64,000 nucleotides of DNA from Sinonovacula constricta (GCA_007844125.1 CM017572.1:27159161-27223160); one strand, 5' to 3'; shown: positions 12,130-24,480, numbered from the stretch's first letter. Notes: generated by a model not told the origin, from the sequence alone. Numbers and translations are program-made.

Positions 12130-12879
12130 TTAAAGGCGGTATCCAATAGTTTGGACCGAAATATTTTTTTCTCAAATAACCAAATATGTCATTTTTCCAC
12201 GAAAGGGTCCTGCAAAATGCTGTACATTGATGCCCTAGATCTGTGTGAACATTGAAACATAAACACCTATTGTTCATTGCAAACAGGTATAACCTATCTG
12301 AGCCACGCTGCAGAAATAGCTACTTTGAACTAAGAAAACCAAGTTTACAAGTTTATTTATACACTCAACATATATACAGGAGATGTGATGTGTGGTACAA
12401 TAGTACAACAGTTTGTTGAACCTGGCTGTGTAATGGTGACAAAACAAGACTAAGAGAAGAGTAGAAATAATAATAGCTACAGAATATCACGTTACAACGT
12501 GACAACTCATATTTGGGGTTACGTTATATTGTCTGTAATCCAGATAATCCGCTCTGACGCCAATATCTATTTGTAACAGAAATCAGAATCGTGCTTATTT
12601 CTATTATTTGGAATAAATTAACTTTTAGGGTGTTTTATCGCGATTTATACTCTCTAACAATAAAGGTAGTGTACAAAACCACCTTTACTTATACCAAAGT
12701 ATGACTTTATGCAGAAATAATGCCCAAATTCCTGAAAGGAATGGCAAGATATTGTTACATGAATTTAATATTAAACTGAAGTGTAAGCTTCAGCAGAAGG
12801 TATGCACAAATTCCCCCAGAACATGGGTAAAAGTTGTTTCAAGTATTATATACGGCGAAATGTTGGATACCACCTTTAA
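12130..12879 (+). mobile_element. MITE-like element with 17-bp inverted ends and TTAA borders
   Basis: It starts TTAAAGGCGGTATCCAA (12130-12146) and ends TTGGATACCACCTTTAA (12863-12879), a near-perfect inverted repeat with one mismatch. TTAA lies at both outer edges. The interior (about 750 bp) has no transposase-like frame. Blocks such as cctatctgagccacgctgca are shared with the copies at 11736-12075, 16690-17130, 28425-28792 and 37775-37963. TTAA target sites are typical of piggyBac-type elements, but the terminal bases do not otherwise settle the superfamily. Confidence 0.65.
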
Positions 12880-13701
12880 ATGTTATCACGGGCATATGAT
12901 ACAGGTTTTTGAAAATGGGTGTAATAGTCATTTTATGAAAACCATATTTATTTATTCAGTATGTAAGTATTATAAATGCATTTTACCTTTGAGCACTACA
13001 TTATGTGCAAAGGTGCTGATGTTTACAATATTGTGTTATTTGTGTTATTTTAATGTTCGGATATTGAAAACAGTTGCAGCGTTTTTTTACTATATTTAAC
13101 CACTTGAAGCTCACCAAAGCTCCAAACTACAAGATGAGACAGTTTACGGTTTACAAAGTATACTGACTGGCTGAATAGTGACGCAATAGTTTCAGATATT
13201 TTTTACAGTTTCCAGCAACACAAAACGCATGTCTTTTGATTTTGAAAAAAAACAACAACAAAAAACAACTCGACCGCGGTAACATTAACAATAATAATGA
13301 CAGGTGATTCAGAACCGTTATTGTGGTTTTCATTTACCTTTTAGAAACTGCCTAATGCATTTTTAATTTGACCTGCGGGAATACACGTTATATGCTTATG
13401 CCAATATTAAACAGTTCATTGTGTTTTGGTAAATAGTAACACTTTTTTTGTGTAAATCAGCTATAGTGTGAAGAAGATGTATTGCTACTCGTACAAATTT
13501 AAACTTCAAACAAATGGACAAATAAACTAAGACTAAGCTTTTCAAATACTAGAGGTGTCTCTTAAGATATTTTTGTTGTTATTAATGCCCATACTGCCCC
13601 TAAAGTATTTTATGCTCTTTTAAAGTCGAACAAACATAATCAATTATTTCTCTCAACAGGTCGCAAAATAACGCGACGGGGTTTACACTGACGCCACAAC
13701 C
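12880..13701. other. Unassigned spacer upstream of the novel membrane-protein gene
   Basis: AT-rich sequence with homopurine runs near 13245-13270. No TATA box is placed with confidence. The promoter of the gene starting at 13702 should lie here if that start is correct. Confidence 0.4.
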
Positions 13702-16700
13702 ATGAATGGATGGCAGAATGTGCTTTACATCACCATGACAACGGTCATAACACACGCAGTTGCTAATGGTAACTAATATAAACAAGGAAAAACTGCTACT
13801 TTATTCGAGTTTATAGTGTGTTTATTTATTTTCATTTATATGTTTAATAGCAATGGTAATTTACTACTTGATTTTTTTACATTTTTTTTGTTTGTTTTTT
13901 TTGTTTGTGTTAGTGTTTGATGTTAATAGTATTTGAAACAGTATCTCAGAGAGCACAGACAGTTCATGGAAACTGTGAACAACAATATAGACATCGTTTA
14001 AAAATAAATTAGTATGTGCTTGAAGCTATTTATTTAATGAACATTAAACAGAGAACATTTGTTGAAGAAACTATTTATTCTATTTCTATTTTATTATATT
14101 TCAAGAATTCAGTTGTTTTTCGGCTGCTATCAAGACCCAGGTCCAGTGTTTTGAATCCAACAATACAAGTGGTGTGTCCCCACCCGACTCATGCAGGTAC
14201 ACTCTCTATATATACGTATAGTATATATACCGCTACATGTGTGGTTAAAATTGTAAAGAGCTGAAAAGTGGCATGGCCTAAAGTTATCTATTTGCTTTGT
14301 TTATCAATAAGCAGCAAAAATGCATTAATCAAATAAATATCGAATTAAAATTTTCAGATCATTTCTTTATTCACTTGTATGCATGCTGTAAAGTACATCG
14401 CAGCGACCGGACAGAGTCATTCTAGCGACGTCCAGCTATTTACGCGGAGGTAGACCCCAGACAAATGGCTAGGTAGAACCACCGTAGCATCGATGGTAAT
14501 CTAAAAGACCTTCCTATATTATGTCCTTCGCTCCAAATGGGGCTCGAACCCGCGTGGTGAGAGGATAGGCATTGACTAATATATTTGTTTATTTTCATAA
14601 ACAAAGTGAGAATTCAATGTGTTGAATCGTTTCATTAAGCAGAGCAATTAAAATAAAAACTTTTAAGCCTAGACACTTGAAATTTGGAATCTTATTTAAA
14701 CTACGGTACCCATTCCCAAATACCTTTGCACGTGTAGGCGTCACTCACATATCGTACGCTGGTTGACCGGGTGGTCTTGCAATTATTGAAGAAAATATGA
14801 AATCAGGATCGTGTGCAACGATCGATGCCTTAGACAATACCGTATTGTGTTTGTCATATAACAAAAAAGACGAAAACAAAATAAACAAAGCTGCATTGTG
14901 AACAGGCCGCATTGAAACTGTGTTGTGTCTGTTCCAGCGAGTTCCTTTTGCAGCTTGCGTGCATTGCCGACCATTACAACAGCACGGTTGAGATTTGTCG
15001 ACAACAAATCATCGAGCTGGTCCAGTCAGGGACACTTCGGCAGTCCAACACTAGCTTTAACCCGACCACATGTGAGTCGTAAACCATTTTCACATTTAAG
15101 CCACAATTAGTGCCCTGTTAGCTACCGACGTATTTAAGACATAAACGGCTGGACTCCTGTCATTTGCCTGCCGAACATCGGTGGCGTTTTTGTGACGCCA
15201 AATTAATTTAAACTTATGCCTGGATGGCATCGTTTTCAACCAAGCAGTTCTCGCCGATGTTCGGCAAGGCAGTGAAAGCGCCGGGGTCGAGCAGAATGCA
15301 AGCAAAACTGCAGGCAAGGATGCTTGCATCGGCAGATAGAATAACGGCTACATACAGTTGAAGGTATCTTGCAGCATCTATATTATCTGCGCCCAAATAC
15401 GAACCACTGTCTTTAAATTCCGACGCATTTTACTGACCGACTGATGTCTCACAATCATCGGCAGGGACATCTTACAAATGCGGGCCTGATAGCCGATGAT
15501 AAGCCCGGCGTCTAGATTGCTAGTTTAACTTGCGAGTTAGCCCAAGACCATTCGCGACCGAGGTTCAACAGGCTCTATTTTTTTTTCTTAAGAATTATTG
15601 GTGAAAACATGTCCAGGTTTAGAAATACTACTACTAATGACTTAAAGTAAAACTGATTGACTTGAAGCTGATATTATCACTTCCTGTTCTGCTTTTACCA
15701 TCTGGATTCTTAATGGACCCTTCACAATGGTTGCCCTTTCGGTTTCTTTTCTTTCGTAATATAATCAGCTAGAACATAAAAATGACTGGTCGTGGCGCAA
15801 GTGATATCTTACCCTGTATAGCTCCACACAAGAAAACAAAATGACTGATCATCAGACAGTTCCCATGTACATATAGTGGTAAAGAATGGCAGTGTATAAA
15901 AGACTGACCTTTGTTGCAATGAGGTTCTTACTGTTTCTAAACTCCAGGTATCTGTCCGTGAGATGCGTCGGTCAGGGTTTTTTTGATCTGGTCCAAGCAC
16001 CTTATTAGCTCGGCACTTCAGCTTTTCTTCTTTTTTGTCTGTTCTTCGCTCCTACCACCTTCAACAACCGAATCTCTTCCCTGTGACACCACTGTCTTAA
16101 TGCATTTGGCATCCAATGCACTTTTTGCCGACGATGTCTTGGAGACAGCTGTATTTTCAGCATTATGCACAGTTGTTCTGGCTGCTCATTTCCTTTCCTG
16201 TCAGCGTGAACGATAAATTCTCTGACCTTCTTGTCAGCAGAATTTTCTGGGTCTGAACAATCTATATTCTGCAACCCTGAATTCTTCAGAAAAAGATGAT
16301 TGCGGCAGACATAGCAGACTATACATGTTGTACAGACCAGCTGTATAGAAGCCGAGAGTAATATCTAGTTAATTCACTTCTTAACATTTTACTGACGGAT
16401 GGTGGGAAAAAGGTCAATGCCCACCTTCATGAAACTTGTATGGACTTATGTAAATTCATAAGATTAACAAGAATTATTCTGTTGTTGTTGTTTTTGTCAA
16501 AAGGTCCTTGCACCGAGGCGTATGTGAGAGTGGTCGGCCCTTGCCAGTCTAGTCTGTGCTCACAAGATGGCGCGTCTTGTGTTGAGAAGGTGGACATTTC
16601 TGATAATACCACAGTGTGCTGTGTGGATATACCAATGAATAGTAAGACAGTCCAGTTTATATAATCTGCCGAACGGCAATTCCAAAATATTTAACATCTG

Positions 16701-16966
16701 TTGATTTATCTGATTTTTTGTAATGTTTCCTTTAATTTTTTACTTGTACAAAATATTTCGAGAGTTTGTTTAGTTCTATCCGACATATTAAGCTATTTTT
16801 TTCGCAAACAACCAAATAATTTAATGTTACCTGAACAGGATCTGCCAATTGCTGTTTACATCTATGTGCAAAGTAAAGCATTACACACCCATCGTTATTA
16901 CAAACATGTATTTCCTATCTGCTCCACGCTGCACAGTAGCAATGTATTTATTTATTTATTTATTTT

Positions 16967-17013
<47 letters not shown>

Positions 17014-20000
17014 TTCATTCATTCACTTATTTATTTATTTATTACATAAATACCACGTGACCCCCGGGAAGTCTGACGTCGTTGTCTATTTTAAGCCCAA
17101 ATCACAATCTTGGTTATTTATAGAGTTGAACGAATAAACATTTGGCGTCTTTTTATCGAGTTGTGTTGTCAACATCGTCTTTGATTAGACAAAAGTTTGG
17201 GCTTCGGCAGAAATATAAACATGCATCATAAAGTGGTCTTATATTAACACATATTACACGTATTTGTAAGAACTTTATTGTAATTTTTAGAACATTATAA
17301 GGTCATATTTCCTTTATCTGGCAACAGTAAGTAAGGGCTGTATCCGTCGCACTGAATATTACGGAATCATCTTCTTTAAGTGTCCTTTTGTAAACAATTT
17401 GCGTTTTCTTATTTTATAACATACACATTGCTTTTATGGACACGCATTTAAAAATGAAAGAAATGCCAGCACTGTATTTTTCACTATTTTGACAAAGCGA
17501 GGTCGAAGGCCTGGTCTAACCATTATTCCATTTTCAGACATTAACAACAAATGTCATGCATTCCTTTTATGTCACATAAACTTACCATTCTTAAATCATT
17601 AAACACGCCCTTCTATTTTGTGGATATTGAGAAGACTGTTAGGGGTCACGAAACAAAGGTTGGACCCCCTTAACTAAAGCTGACCGAGAAAGTGTAAGTT
17701 AATTTCACACTTTAATAGTTACGTCACATGTTTTATTGGATGAGTCTTGATCGTTACGCAGTGTTCTTTACCGGTCGAGTGGTTTATTTATAAGCCCGTA
17801 TTTTAGCTCGTTCTGTTCTCTACAGTAAAGTCACACATTATATTGTAAAGAAGGCTAAACATCATAATGTAAACAGCAACTGATGAGTTTAACTGCGTGC
17901 CATCAGGTCATGGAACTATTTATCGTCGCGTTGGAGATGTCTCAAACAGGACCTATTAGCAATCGGAACTCTTTGGATAATTCCGTCCACGGGACAATCA
18001 TCCCTCGGATGTATCTGGTGCAATGATACTTACTGAAATCACGATCGTTTTGTTTGCCGGAACTGCGTGCCATCAGGTCATGGAACTATTTATCGTCGCG
18101 TTGGAGATGTCTCAAACAGGACCTATTAGCAATCGGAACTCTTTGGATAATTCCGTCCACGGGACAATCATCCCTCGGATGTATCTGGTGCAATGATACT
18201 TACTGAAATCACGATCGTTTTGTTTGCCGGAAGTCGGAAGAAGAATATGCCTAAAATGTAGTTCGCACAAAACATAAACAATGCCATTGTTTGACAGCTG
18301 CATGTCTGCTGCGCTGGATAGAATAAAATTGGATGATCTAAATTTGAAGCCGCCACAAATTGAAGCTTTACAGGCATCGTACTGTAGTGAGCTCTCACCC
18401 GAACTGCCGCCTTTGTTTTGACGTCTGTCTCAAAGGTAGCCCCATTTAGGGAAATGACCGAGGTGATCCGACTACCTATATACATCCGAGAGATGATTCG
18501 TGAATTATCCGAGGTGTTCCGATTGGACCTTTTAGGTGTGTGACGTCCTTTGCAATTCTGTAACTCTTTATTCACTGCCAACATAATCGATTTTAAATAC
18601 AAGGCCCTGCAAGAATTTTATAATAACATAAACGTTTACCTCTTTTTTATGCGACGCCCGTTGGATCAAATCTGCTTTTGTTATTGTATAGATAACTTTA
18701 TATATAATAACCTGCTTACTAAATAGGCCTAATACATAAAATGCAAAAACTGTTCGGTTTACAGCGACAGAGGCCCCGGACAAGCCTGATGATGACAGTG
18801 ACCAAGAAGCCCAAGTTTCCGGAACTGCTGTTGCCATCATCGTCGTCATTGTTATAGTTGTTCTCGTAATGGTGGTCGTAGTTACTGTAAGTGAAAGTTG
18901 AGGGAGTTTTCTTAAAGGAATGTTGACTATATAAGGATACTTATATAAGTTATATATAACTTTGACATAAGAAAATCGAATTATTTTGATGGATATTTGA
19001 TTTTTTTATCGCAAACCTACTAAATCACTATAAACAACTGTACAAGCCATACATAAAAAGCACTTGAGATACATTAAAACCCCTCCAAAAGAAACCTTTG
19101 ATCAGCAACACTCGCTTATCCCCACCGCTTTTTCAATGCATTTTATTCCCTGAGCTGACCACTTCTTGGTAATGGTAAACGGCCATACAAAAATATCAGC
19201 AGCAGCTGTGAAAGCCTCTGCTAAGAACCGCCTGGGGTCACTGTACAAGTTCTGAACCGCCACTACTTTTGTAATCTTGGTACCATGGTTGACAGATCCA
19301 AGGGAGGCTAATCCAGTGACAGTTTGACAAATAACATTTCATGTGGGGGAAATCACCAGATTGATTTCATTGTTTCCAAAGAGACAGACAAAAAAACGTT
19401 AAGTGACATGTATGACTGCATCGTCGGACACCCACGGCTGATCCATTCCGTTACTATCTATTTATCGCCCTTGGGATATATTTAGTTCACTTTTCGCCGA
19501 TTCTGTTAACGATATGTCATTAGTCGCTTCATAATCCGATGAAGATTTCAGTCCAATGATAAACCTCGTTCTGCCATTGTTTCGACAAACTTGTCAAAAT
19601 GGCGACGCTATTGTAATACTTCCAGTCTCCACGCTGAAGAGTAAGGATTTTGTAAGCAGTATTATGAGTAGCAGATCCTTGATCTATTCAGTTCGATAAG
19701 ACAGAACAGTAACCAATAAACACAGTCGACGAATGTAGTAAAACGGAATGTTCGAACGTGGGTATCCGACGATGGTATGACTTTTAGTGTGGTTAGAATT
19801 TACAATAAAGATATTTCTGATTGTGTGAGAAGTGTACATCTACAACATATAAGATTACGTAACGTAAACAATTACACATGCCACACATATACAAGTACAC
19901 ATATCGCACATATATAACTACACACGCCACACATATACAAGTACACATATCACACATATATAACTACACATGTCACACATATACAAGTACACATATCACA

Positions 20001-21074
20001 CATATACAACTACACATGCCACACATATACAAGTACACATATCACACATATACAAGTACACATACCACACATATACAAGTACACATGCCACACATATACA
20101 ATTACACATATCACACATATACAAGTACACATACCACACATATACAAGTACACATATCACACATATACAACTACACATGCCACACATGTACAAGTACACA
20201 TATCACACATATACAACTACACATGCCACGCATATACAAGTACACATATCACACATATCACACATATACAAGTACACATACCACACGTATACAAGTACAC
20301 ATATCACACATATACAAGTACACATATCACACATATACAAGTACACATATCACACATATACAACTACACATGCCACACATATACAAGTACACATATTACA
20401 CATATACAACTACACATGTCACACATATACAAGTACACATATCACACATATACAAGTACACATATCACACATATACAACTACACATGCCACACATATACA
20501 AGTACACATATCACACATATACAATTGCACATGCCACACATATACAATTACACATATCACACATATACAAGTACACATGCCACACATATACAAATACACA
20601 TCACACCTATACAATTACACATGCCACACATATACAAGTACACATATCACACATATACAGTAACACATACTACACATATACAAGTACACATATCACACAT
20701 ATATAACTACACATGTCACACATATTCTTTGCTATGTGAAATATATCCTGTTTGATTTCGAACGTTTGTGATACATTTTCTCATCTATTATCTAGTTTAT
20801 CTGTATTCGAGGCAGAATTCTCCGAACCAATAGAAGGACCAGCAAAACGGTAAATAAATGTTTTGATAAACTTTGCTTAATGGACGTGAACAGCCCTGTT
20901 TATTGATCGGCTTTCCCTTCATTGTATTGTATTTTTGAAGATTTGTTTAAAGTAATTAAAACAATTCCCTAATTAGTCAAAAAATCTTTATGGTTTGTCG
21001 ATGTCAAAGATGTTCGATGATGATGATGATGATGTTGATGATGAGAAGGAGAAGAAGAAGAAGCAGGACAATGA

Positions 21075-21135
<61 letters not shown>

Positions 21136-21284
21136 AAAGATAAATATGATGATGGTTATATAATAAGGATGATAACGATGACGTGGTCGGTGTTCATATT
21201 TTTCAGGCAAAGTCCGGAATGGTTTCTGACGAATTTCCGACAGATAAACACCTGAGAGAAAACAACGCTTTCTCTAAAATATAA
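13702..21284 (+). CDS. Unrecognised type I membrane protein, 12-Cys glycosylated ectodomain (7 exons, 227 aa)
   Basis: Exons: 13702-13768, 14106-14196, 14938-15071, 16504-16641, 18765-18886, 20796-20849 and 21207-21284. Their phases (1,2,1,1,0,0) all match across GT..AG introns, with no stop in the joined frame. The product starts with a signal-peptide-like MNGWQNVLYITMTTVITHAV. Its ectodomain has cysteines at about 26, 37, 52, 61, 73, 98, 100, 111, 116, 123, 136 and 137, and N-glycosylation sequons at about 42, 67, 90, 132 and 143. An acidic stalk (TEAPDKPDDDSDQEAQ) precedes one very hydrophobic helix (165-184, AVAIIVVIVIVVLVMVVVVT). A basic juxtamembrane stretch (RGRILRTNRRTSK) and a tail ending AFSKI follow. 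I do not recognise the fold. It has the layout of a small cell-surface receptor or adhesion molecule, but function is unknown. Exons 3-7 are the firmest; exons 1-2 are less sure. An alternative first exon starting at ATG 16440 is possible. Confidence 0.6.
14400..14576 (-). mobile_element. SINE-like repeat, head truncated
   Basis: On the minus strand it has a B-box-like gggttcgagcc at about 14540-14550, then a body with ggtggttctacctagccat. The latter resembles the body of the SINE at 8468-8641 and the wording at 23700-23740. A good A box is missing. It lies in intron 2 of the membrane-protein gene. Confidence 0.45.
16690..17130 (+). repeat. MITE-family copy interrupted by an (ATTT)n microsatellite
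   Basis: Contains tgtatttcctatctgctcca, cgctgcacagtagc and ccacgtgacccc, as in the copy at 11736-12075. Between these blocks an ATTT repeat of about 100 bp (16941-17042) has grown. The spurious plus-strand frames rich in YLFI come from this repeat. Confidence 0.6.
17891..18230. repeat. Perfect 170-bp tandem duplication
   Basis: Positions 17891-18060 and 18061-18230 appear identical base for base when the rows are compared. The unit begins aactgcgtgccatcaggtca and ends tgtttgccgg. Its second half (cggaactctttggataattc, then cgtccacg) is related to the MITE-family block at about 11911-11940. It lies in intron 4 of the membrane-protein gene. It is either very recent or an assembly artefact. Confidence 0.95.
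19876..20735. repeat. Minisatellite, 23-bp unit (ACACATA-rich), about 37 copies
   Basis: The unit is of the type catatacaagtacacatat plus cac, with variants caactacaca and catgccacaca. Because 23 is not a multiple of three, all forward frames read the same cyclic peptide and stay open for up to 261 codons. These frames are by-products of the repeat. It lies in intron 5 (18887-20795) of the membrane-protein gene. Confidence 0.95.
21010..21160. repeat. (GAT)n / (GAA)n / (GGT)n microsatellite
   Basis: An imperfect trinucleotide run, mostly GAT, with short GAA and GGT blocks. It lies in intron 6, about 50 bp upstream of the last exon of the membrane-protein gene. The Asp-rich open frame over it (20995-21255) reads into the last exon in a different frame and is rejected as a product. 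Confidence 0.9.
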
Positions 21285-22379
21285 TCCTTAAGACTCAACC
21301 AATAATTTTCCAGCAGTAACTAGTTCTTAGTCTTCCAACATTACATACCTACAATCAGCATTATAACACTGATATCATTTATTATTTATCTGAAATATGT
21401 GCCCGACAACAACACGATTGTCGTTGGTTTGATATTTAATTCATTAACAGTTTAAAGCTACTCGGACACTGTTGTTAAAATGTGCATTCTTTGGCTCACA
21501 AAAAAGGAAAACACTTTGTTAAACCGCAATGTATAGTAGAATGGTTTTATATCTTAGCATTCGGCTGTGACTGATCGAATATCAATCGACCGTTACAACA
21601 TTTTGTCATACTTATGTTCGGAGAATTTTAAAGCGTTGCAACGATTTTCAAATTTTTGTAAAACCATTTGACACTAACACTAGCATAGCTTGGCACTTGG
21701 AACTATTCAGGGAATATACATCGTATACTACACATATTATCAGTTCACTGCTTGGAAGTGATACAATACTGTACAGATACAACGGAGTCAAAACTGTGTC
21801 AACAAATCAATCTTTAGATGTCCAATAATGTTCACTTACCTTATACAACAACCAGTACATACAATAATATTGGCTTGTATATTAAAAAGGATTATTTTCA
21901 ATCAAACGTCTATACAAAGGGCGGTATAATGTCTGATGTGGATCGGGGGCCAAACATATTTTAACACTTTTCCCTGTAAACAATCAAAGTTCCCCATATC
22001 ATCATGGTGGCATTAACTTGTAAAGGGCGATGTATAGTAAGCAAACTTTATGCAATATTATATAGGTTTTTACTGTGTGTTTCATTCTGAATCTGACTGT
22101 AAATTATTGTATAACTTTAATTAAATAAGAAGTGAGGTCCACATCTACGCATAATGCTATTACGTTAAGCTGTGACCAAGCCGCTATAATATTACATTGT
22201 ACACCAAATGCATTAGAGCGCTATGTTCGTCAGTACATATATAGCTTACAATCTCTATAGCCATAAAATGTTTACAATATAAACACACAAATCACATGTC
22301 TACTGTGATTTTTTATTTCCTTTTGTTTTGAAATAAAAGACTTGTTCATTGTTCCTTTGTCCTCTTATATACACATGTA
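21285..22379. other. 3' flank of the membrane-protein gene, unassigned
   Basis: AT-rich with no recognised exon. An AATAAA or ATTAAA-type polyadenylation signal for the upstream gene cannot be chosen with confidence among several AT-rich candidates. Confidence 0.45.
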
Positions 22380-22700
22380 GCAACGGAATGTTTGTAAACA
22401 ATTTACAAAATTTACAATGAACTGTGTGTGAACAAGTTATTGGCAATATTTACAACGAACGGTTTGTACACAATTAATTGACTATTTACAACGAACTGTG
22501 TGTAAACAATTTATTGACAATATTTACAATGGACTGTGTGTAAACAATTTATTGACAATATTTACAACGAACTGTGTGTAAACAATTTATTTACAATATT
22601 TACATGAACTGTGTGTAAACATGTTATTGACAAGGATTACAATGATCTGTGTGTAGACAATTTACAATAAAATATGTATACAGAATTTATAAATAGATAT
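22380..22700. repeat. Tandem array, 36-38-bp unit, about 7-8 copies
   Basis: Repeated blocks gaactgtgtgtaaacaattt and attgacaatatttacaa, spaced 36-38 bp apart (for example starts at 22457, 22493, 22531 and 22569). Outer copies are more diverged. Confidence 0.85.
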
Positions 22701-24480
22701 GCAACGGAATGTGTGTACACTATATGCATAAAACATTAACTATTAAATTTGTGTACAATGTCGACGATAACTAGTTCTGAGTCCGTTTTGGTTATTACTC
22801 TGTATTTTCTGGCAAATGGTGTCCATAGCAACATGTACAGTATGCATTAACAAAGGACTTTGTGAAACTTTTTTGCAGGAAGAGCGACTAGAGTTTGTTC
22901 GGCCAGGACTTCTGTGACAGATTCTGGCCACAGAAAGGCTAGAAGTTGGAACAGGATTTTTTTGGTTTATTTGTTAGTGTTTAATGAATGTAAGTCGTTT
23001 ATACAGAGCCAAAGGCCGAATTGTCATTGCGTCACATTATAACAGATTTGTAATTAAAGAGTAAACAATTTTTATGAAAACTACACAATATATATAATGA
23101 AATCAAACTAAATCATTAGACTAGAGAGGACATATTAACATACAAAGCACGCGTAAAACTACGCCAATGTACCTTACTTACTCAGTGCGTTTGTAATGGT
23201 ATTGAGGAAATTGATAAACTATTAATAAAATTTTAGAGCAGTATTTTGTTACAGGATATTTTAAGAAGTCTTCGGATGACGCAGATCAAATTAACAGCAT
23301 AAATAAAACAGGTCATAAGTGATGGGCTACATATATGTACATTTTTACTAATATAACTTTTTCTTTGCAATCGTTTCATACATATATTAAATAAATTAAA
23401 AGAATAACATTATTAAAACCATTCTAGCATTCAGCGAAAGGTCTGCTACCGTAAAGCATATATTCTGTATAATGATCACTTTTGGAAACTTATCAATAAT
23501 GGCTGACATTCCGACGTCCCTATCAACTTAGGTGAACAAAGATAGTTGTTTGTTTGTTTGTTTTTGTTATATCGCACCCGCACGTAAATTTTGGTTGAAG
23601 AAGATCCCAGACCTATGTCTATATAGAACTAACGGCCCACGACAGACTATTTATTAACATGATGTGTCTCACGCCCGTCTTGATTTCCGACTGATCAGGT
23701 CCTTGGATTCCCTGAGGTCTTGTGTCTAGATAGAACCACCGGCCCACCGCAGGATGTTTATCAACTTAATGTATTACGCAACTGTTTTGATTGCCGACTG
23801 GTTACTGCACAAGATTTAATAAAATCTACAAGTGGTACATTTGTTGATGTTTTGTGTTGTGTTTTTCGTGCAAATGGCGTAGTATTTGCTGTTATTCCCC
23901 CAAAATTTTATTTGCTGAATACTGAGAGCCCAGTGAAAATTAAAAGAAAAATGTCGTCCAGGACCTTTTACGACAATCCAGGAGTTAAACAAAAGAGTTT
24001 AACGGGTGAATGTACACATTATAAGTGGACTGATCAATGTTCAAGGCCTAGTTTAGTGTAAATAAGTGCAAATTAACGGAGCAAATAACTCCTATTACCT
24101 TATTTATTAAACGCATTAAACATCGTATCGATTATCTGTACCGTTCATACTTAGACTAATGTCTTTAAGCATATAACTTATGGCATTTATTCATATGTTT
24201 ATATCCACACAACCGACATTCTGTTTCAAAGCTTTAAGCTTTTAGTTAAATGACAGAACCGAAGCTCAAAAAATCGAGATAGGGGCCTCTCCTGCGAAGC
24301 TACTTTGTTCGGAATACAAATGACAATACAATGGTAAGTTGGATTTGAGCAGTGACAAGTAGCTACATCGTAAGTACAGATGACTCACGATCAACTTGTA
24401 CCTAATTAAGCTTGTGTACCTAATTAATATTAAACAAAGATTTGTAAATGAGCTGGGTAGAAAATTTACTTGGTTGTGCA
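22701..24480. other. Spacer; contains a diverged direct repeat at 23608-23808
   Basis: No gene is supported; the frame at 23720-24061 has no recognisable domain. Two adjacent copies of about 100 bp are present, each with gtctatatagaac or gtctagatagaac, then cggcccac and a ttgatt-ccgactg end. Their wording recalls the SINE bodies at 8468 and 14400, so this may be a decayed SINE tandem. Confidence 0.45.

Noticed and set aside
12701..13099. 132-codon plus-strand frame
   Set aside because: Overlaps the right end of the MITE at 12130-12879 and shows no domain or splice context.
18168..18602. 144-codon minus-strand frame
   Set aside because: Begins in the duplicated 170-bp unit, has no recognisable domain and lies in an intron of the plus-strand gene.
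19878..20755. Two overlapping 261-codon frames rich in His, Thr and Tyr
   Set aside because: Products of the 23-bp tandem repeat lying in an intron.
20995..21255. Asp-rich open frame of 86 codons
   Set aside because: Derived from the GAT microsatellite; it reads through the last exon of the membrane-protein gene in a frame that does not fit the upstream exons.
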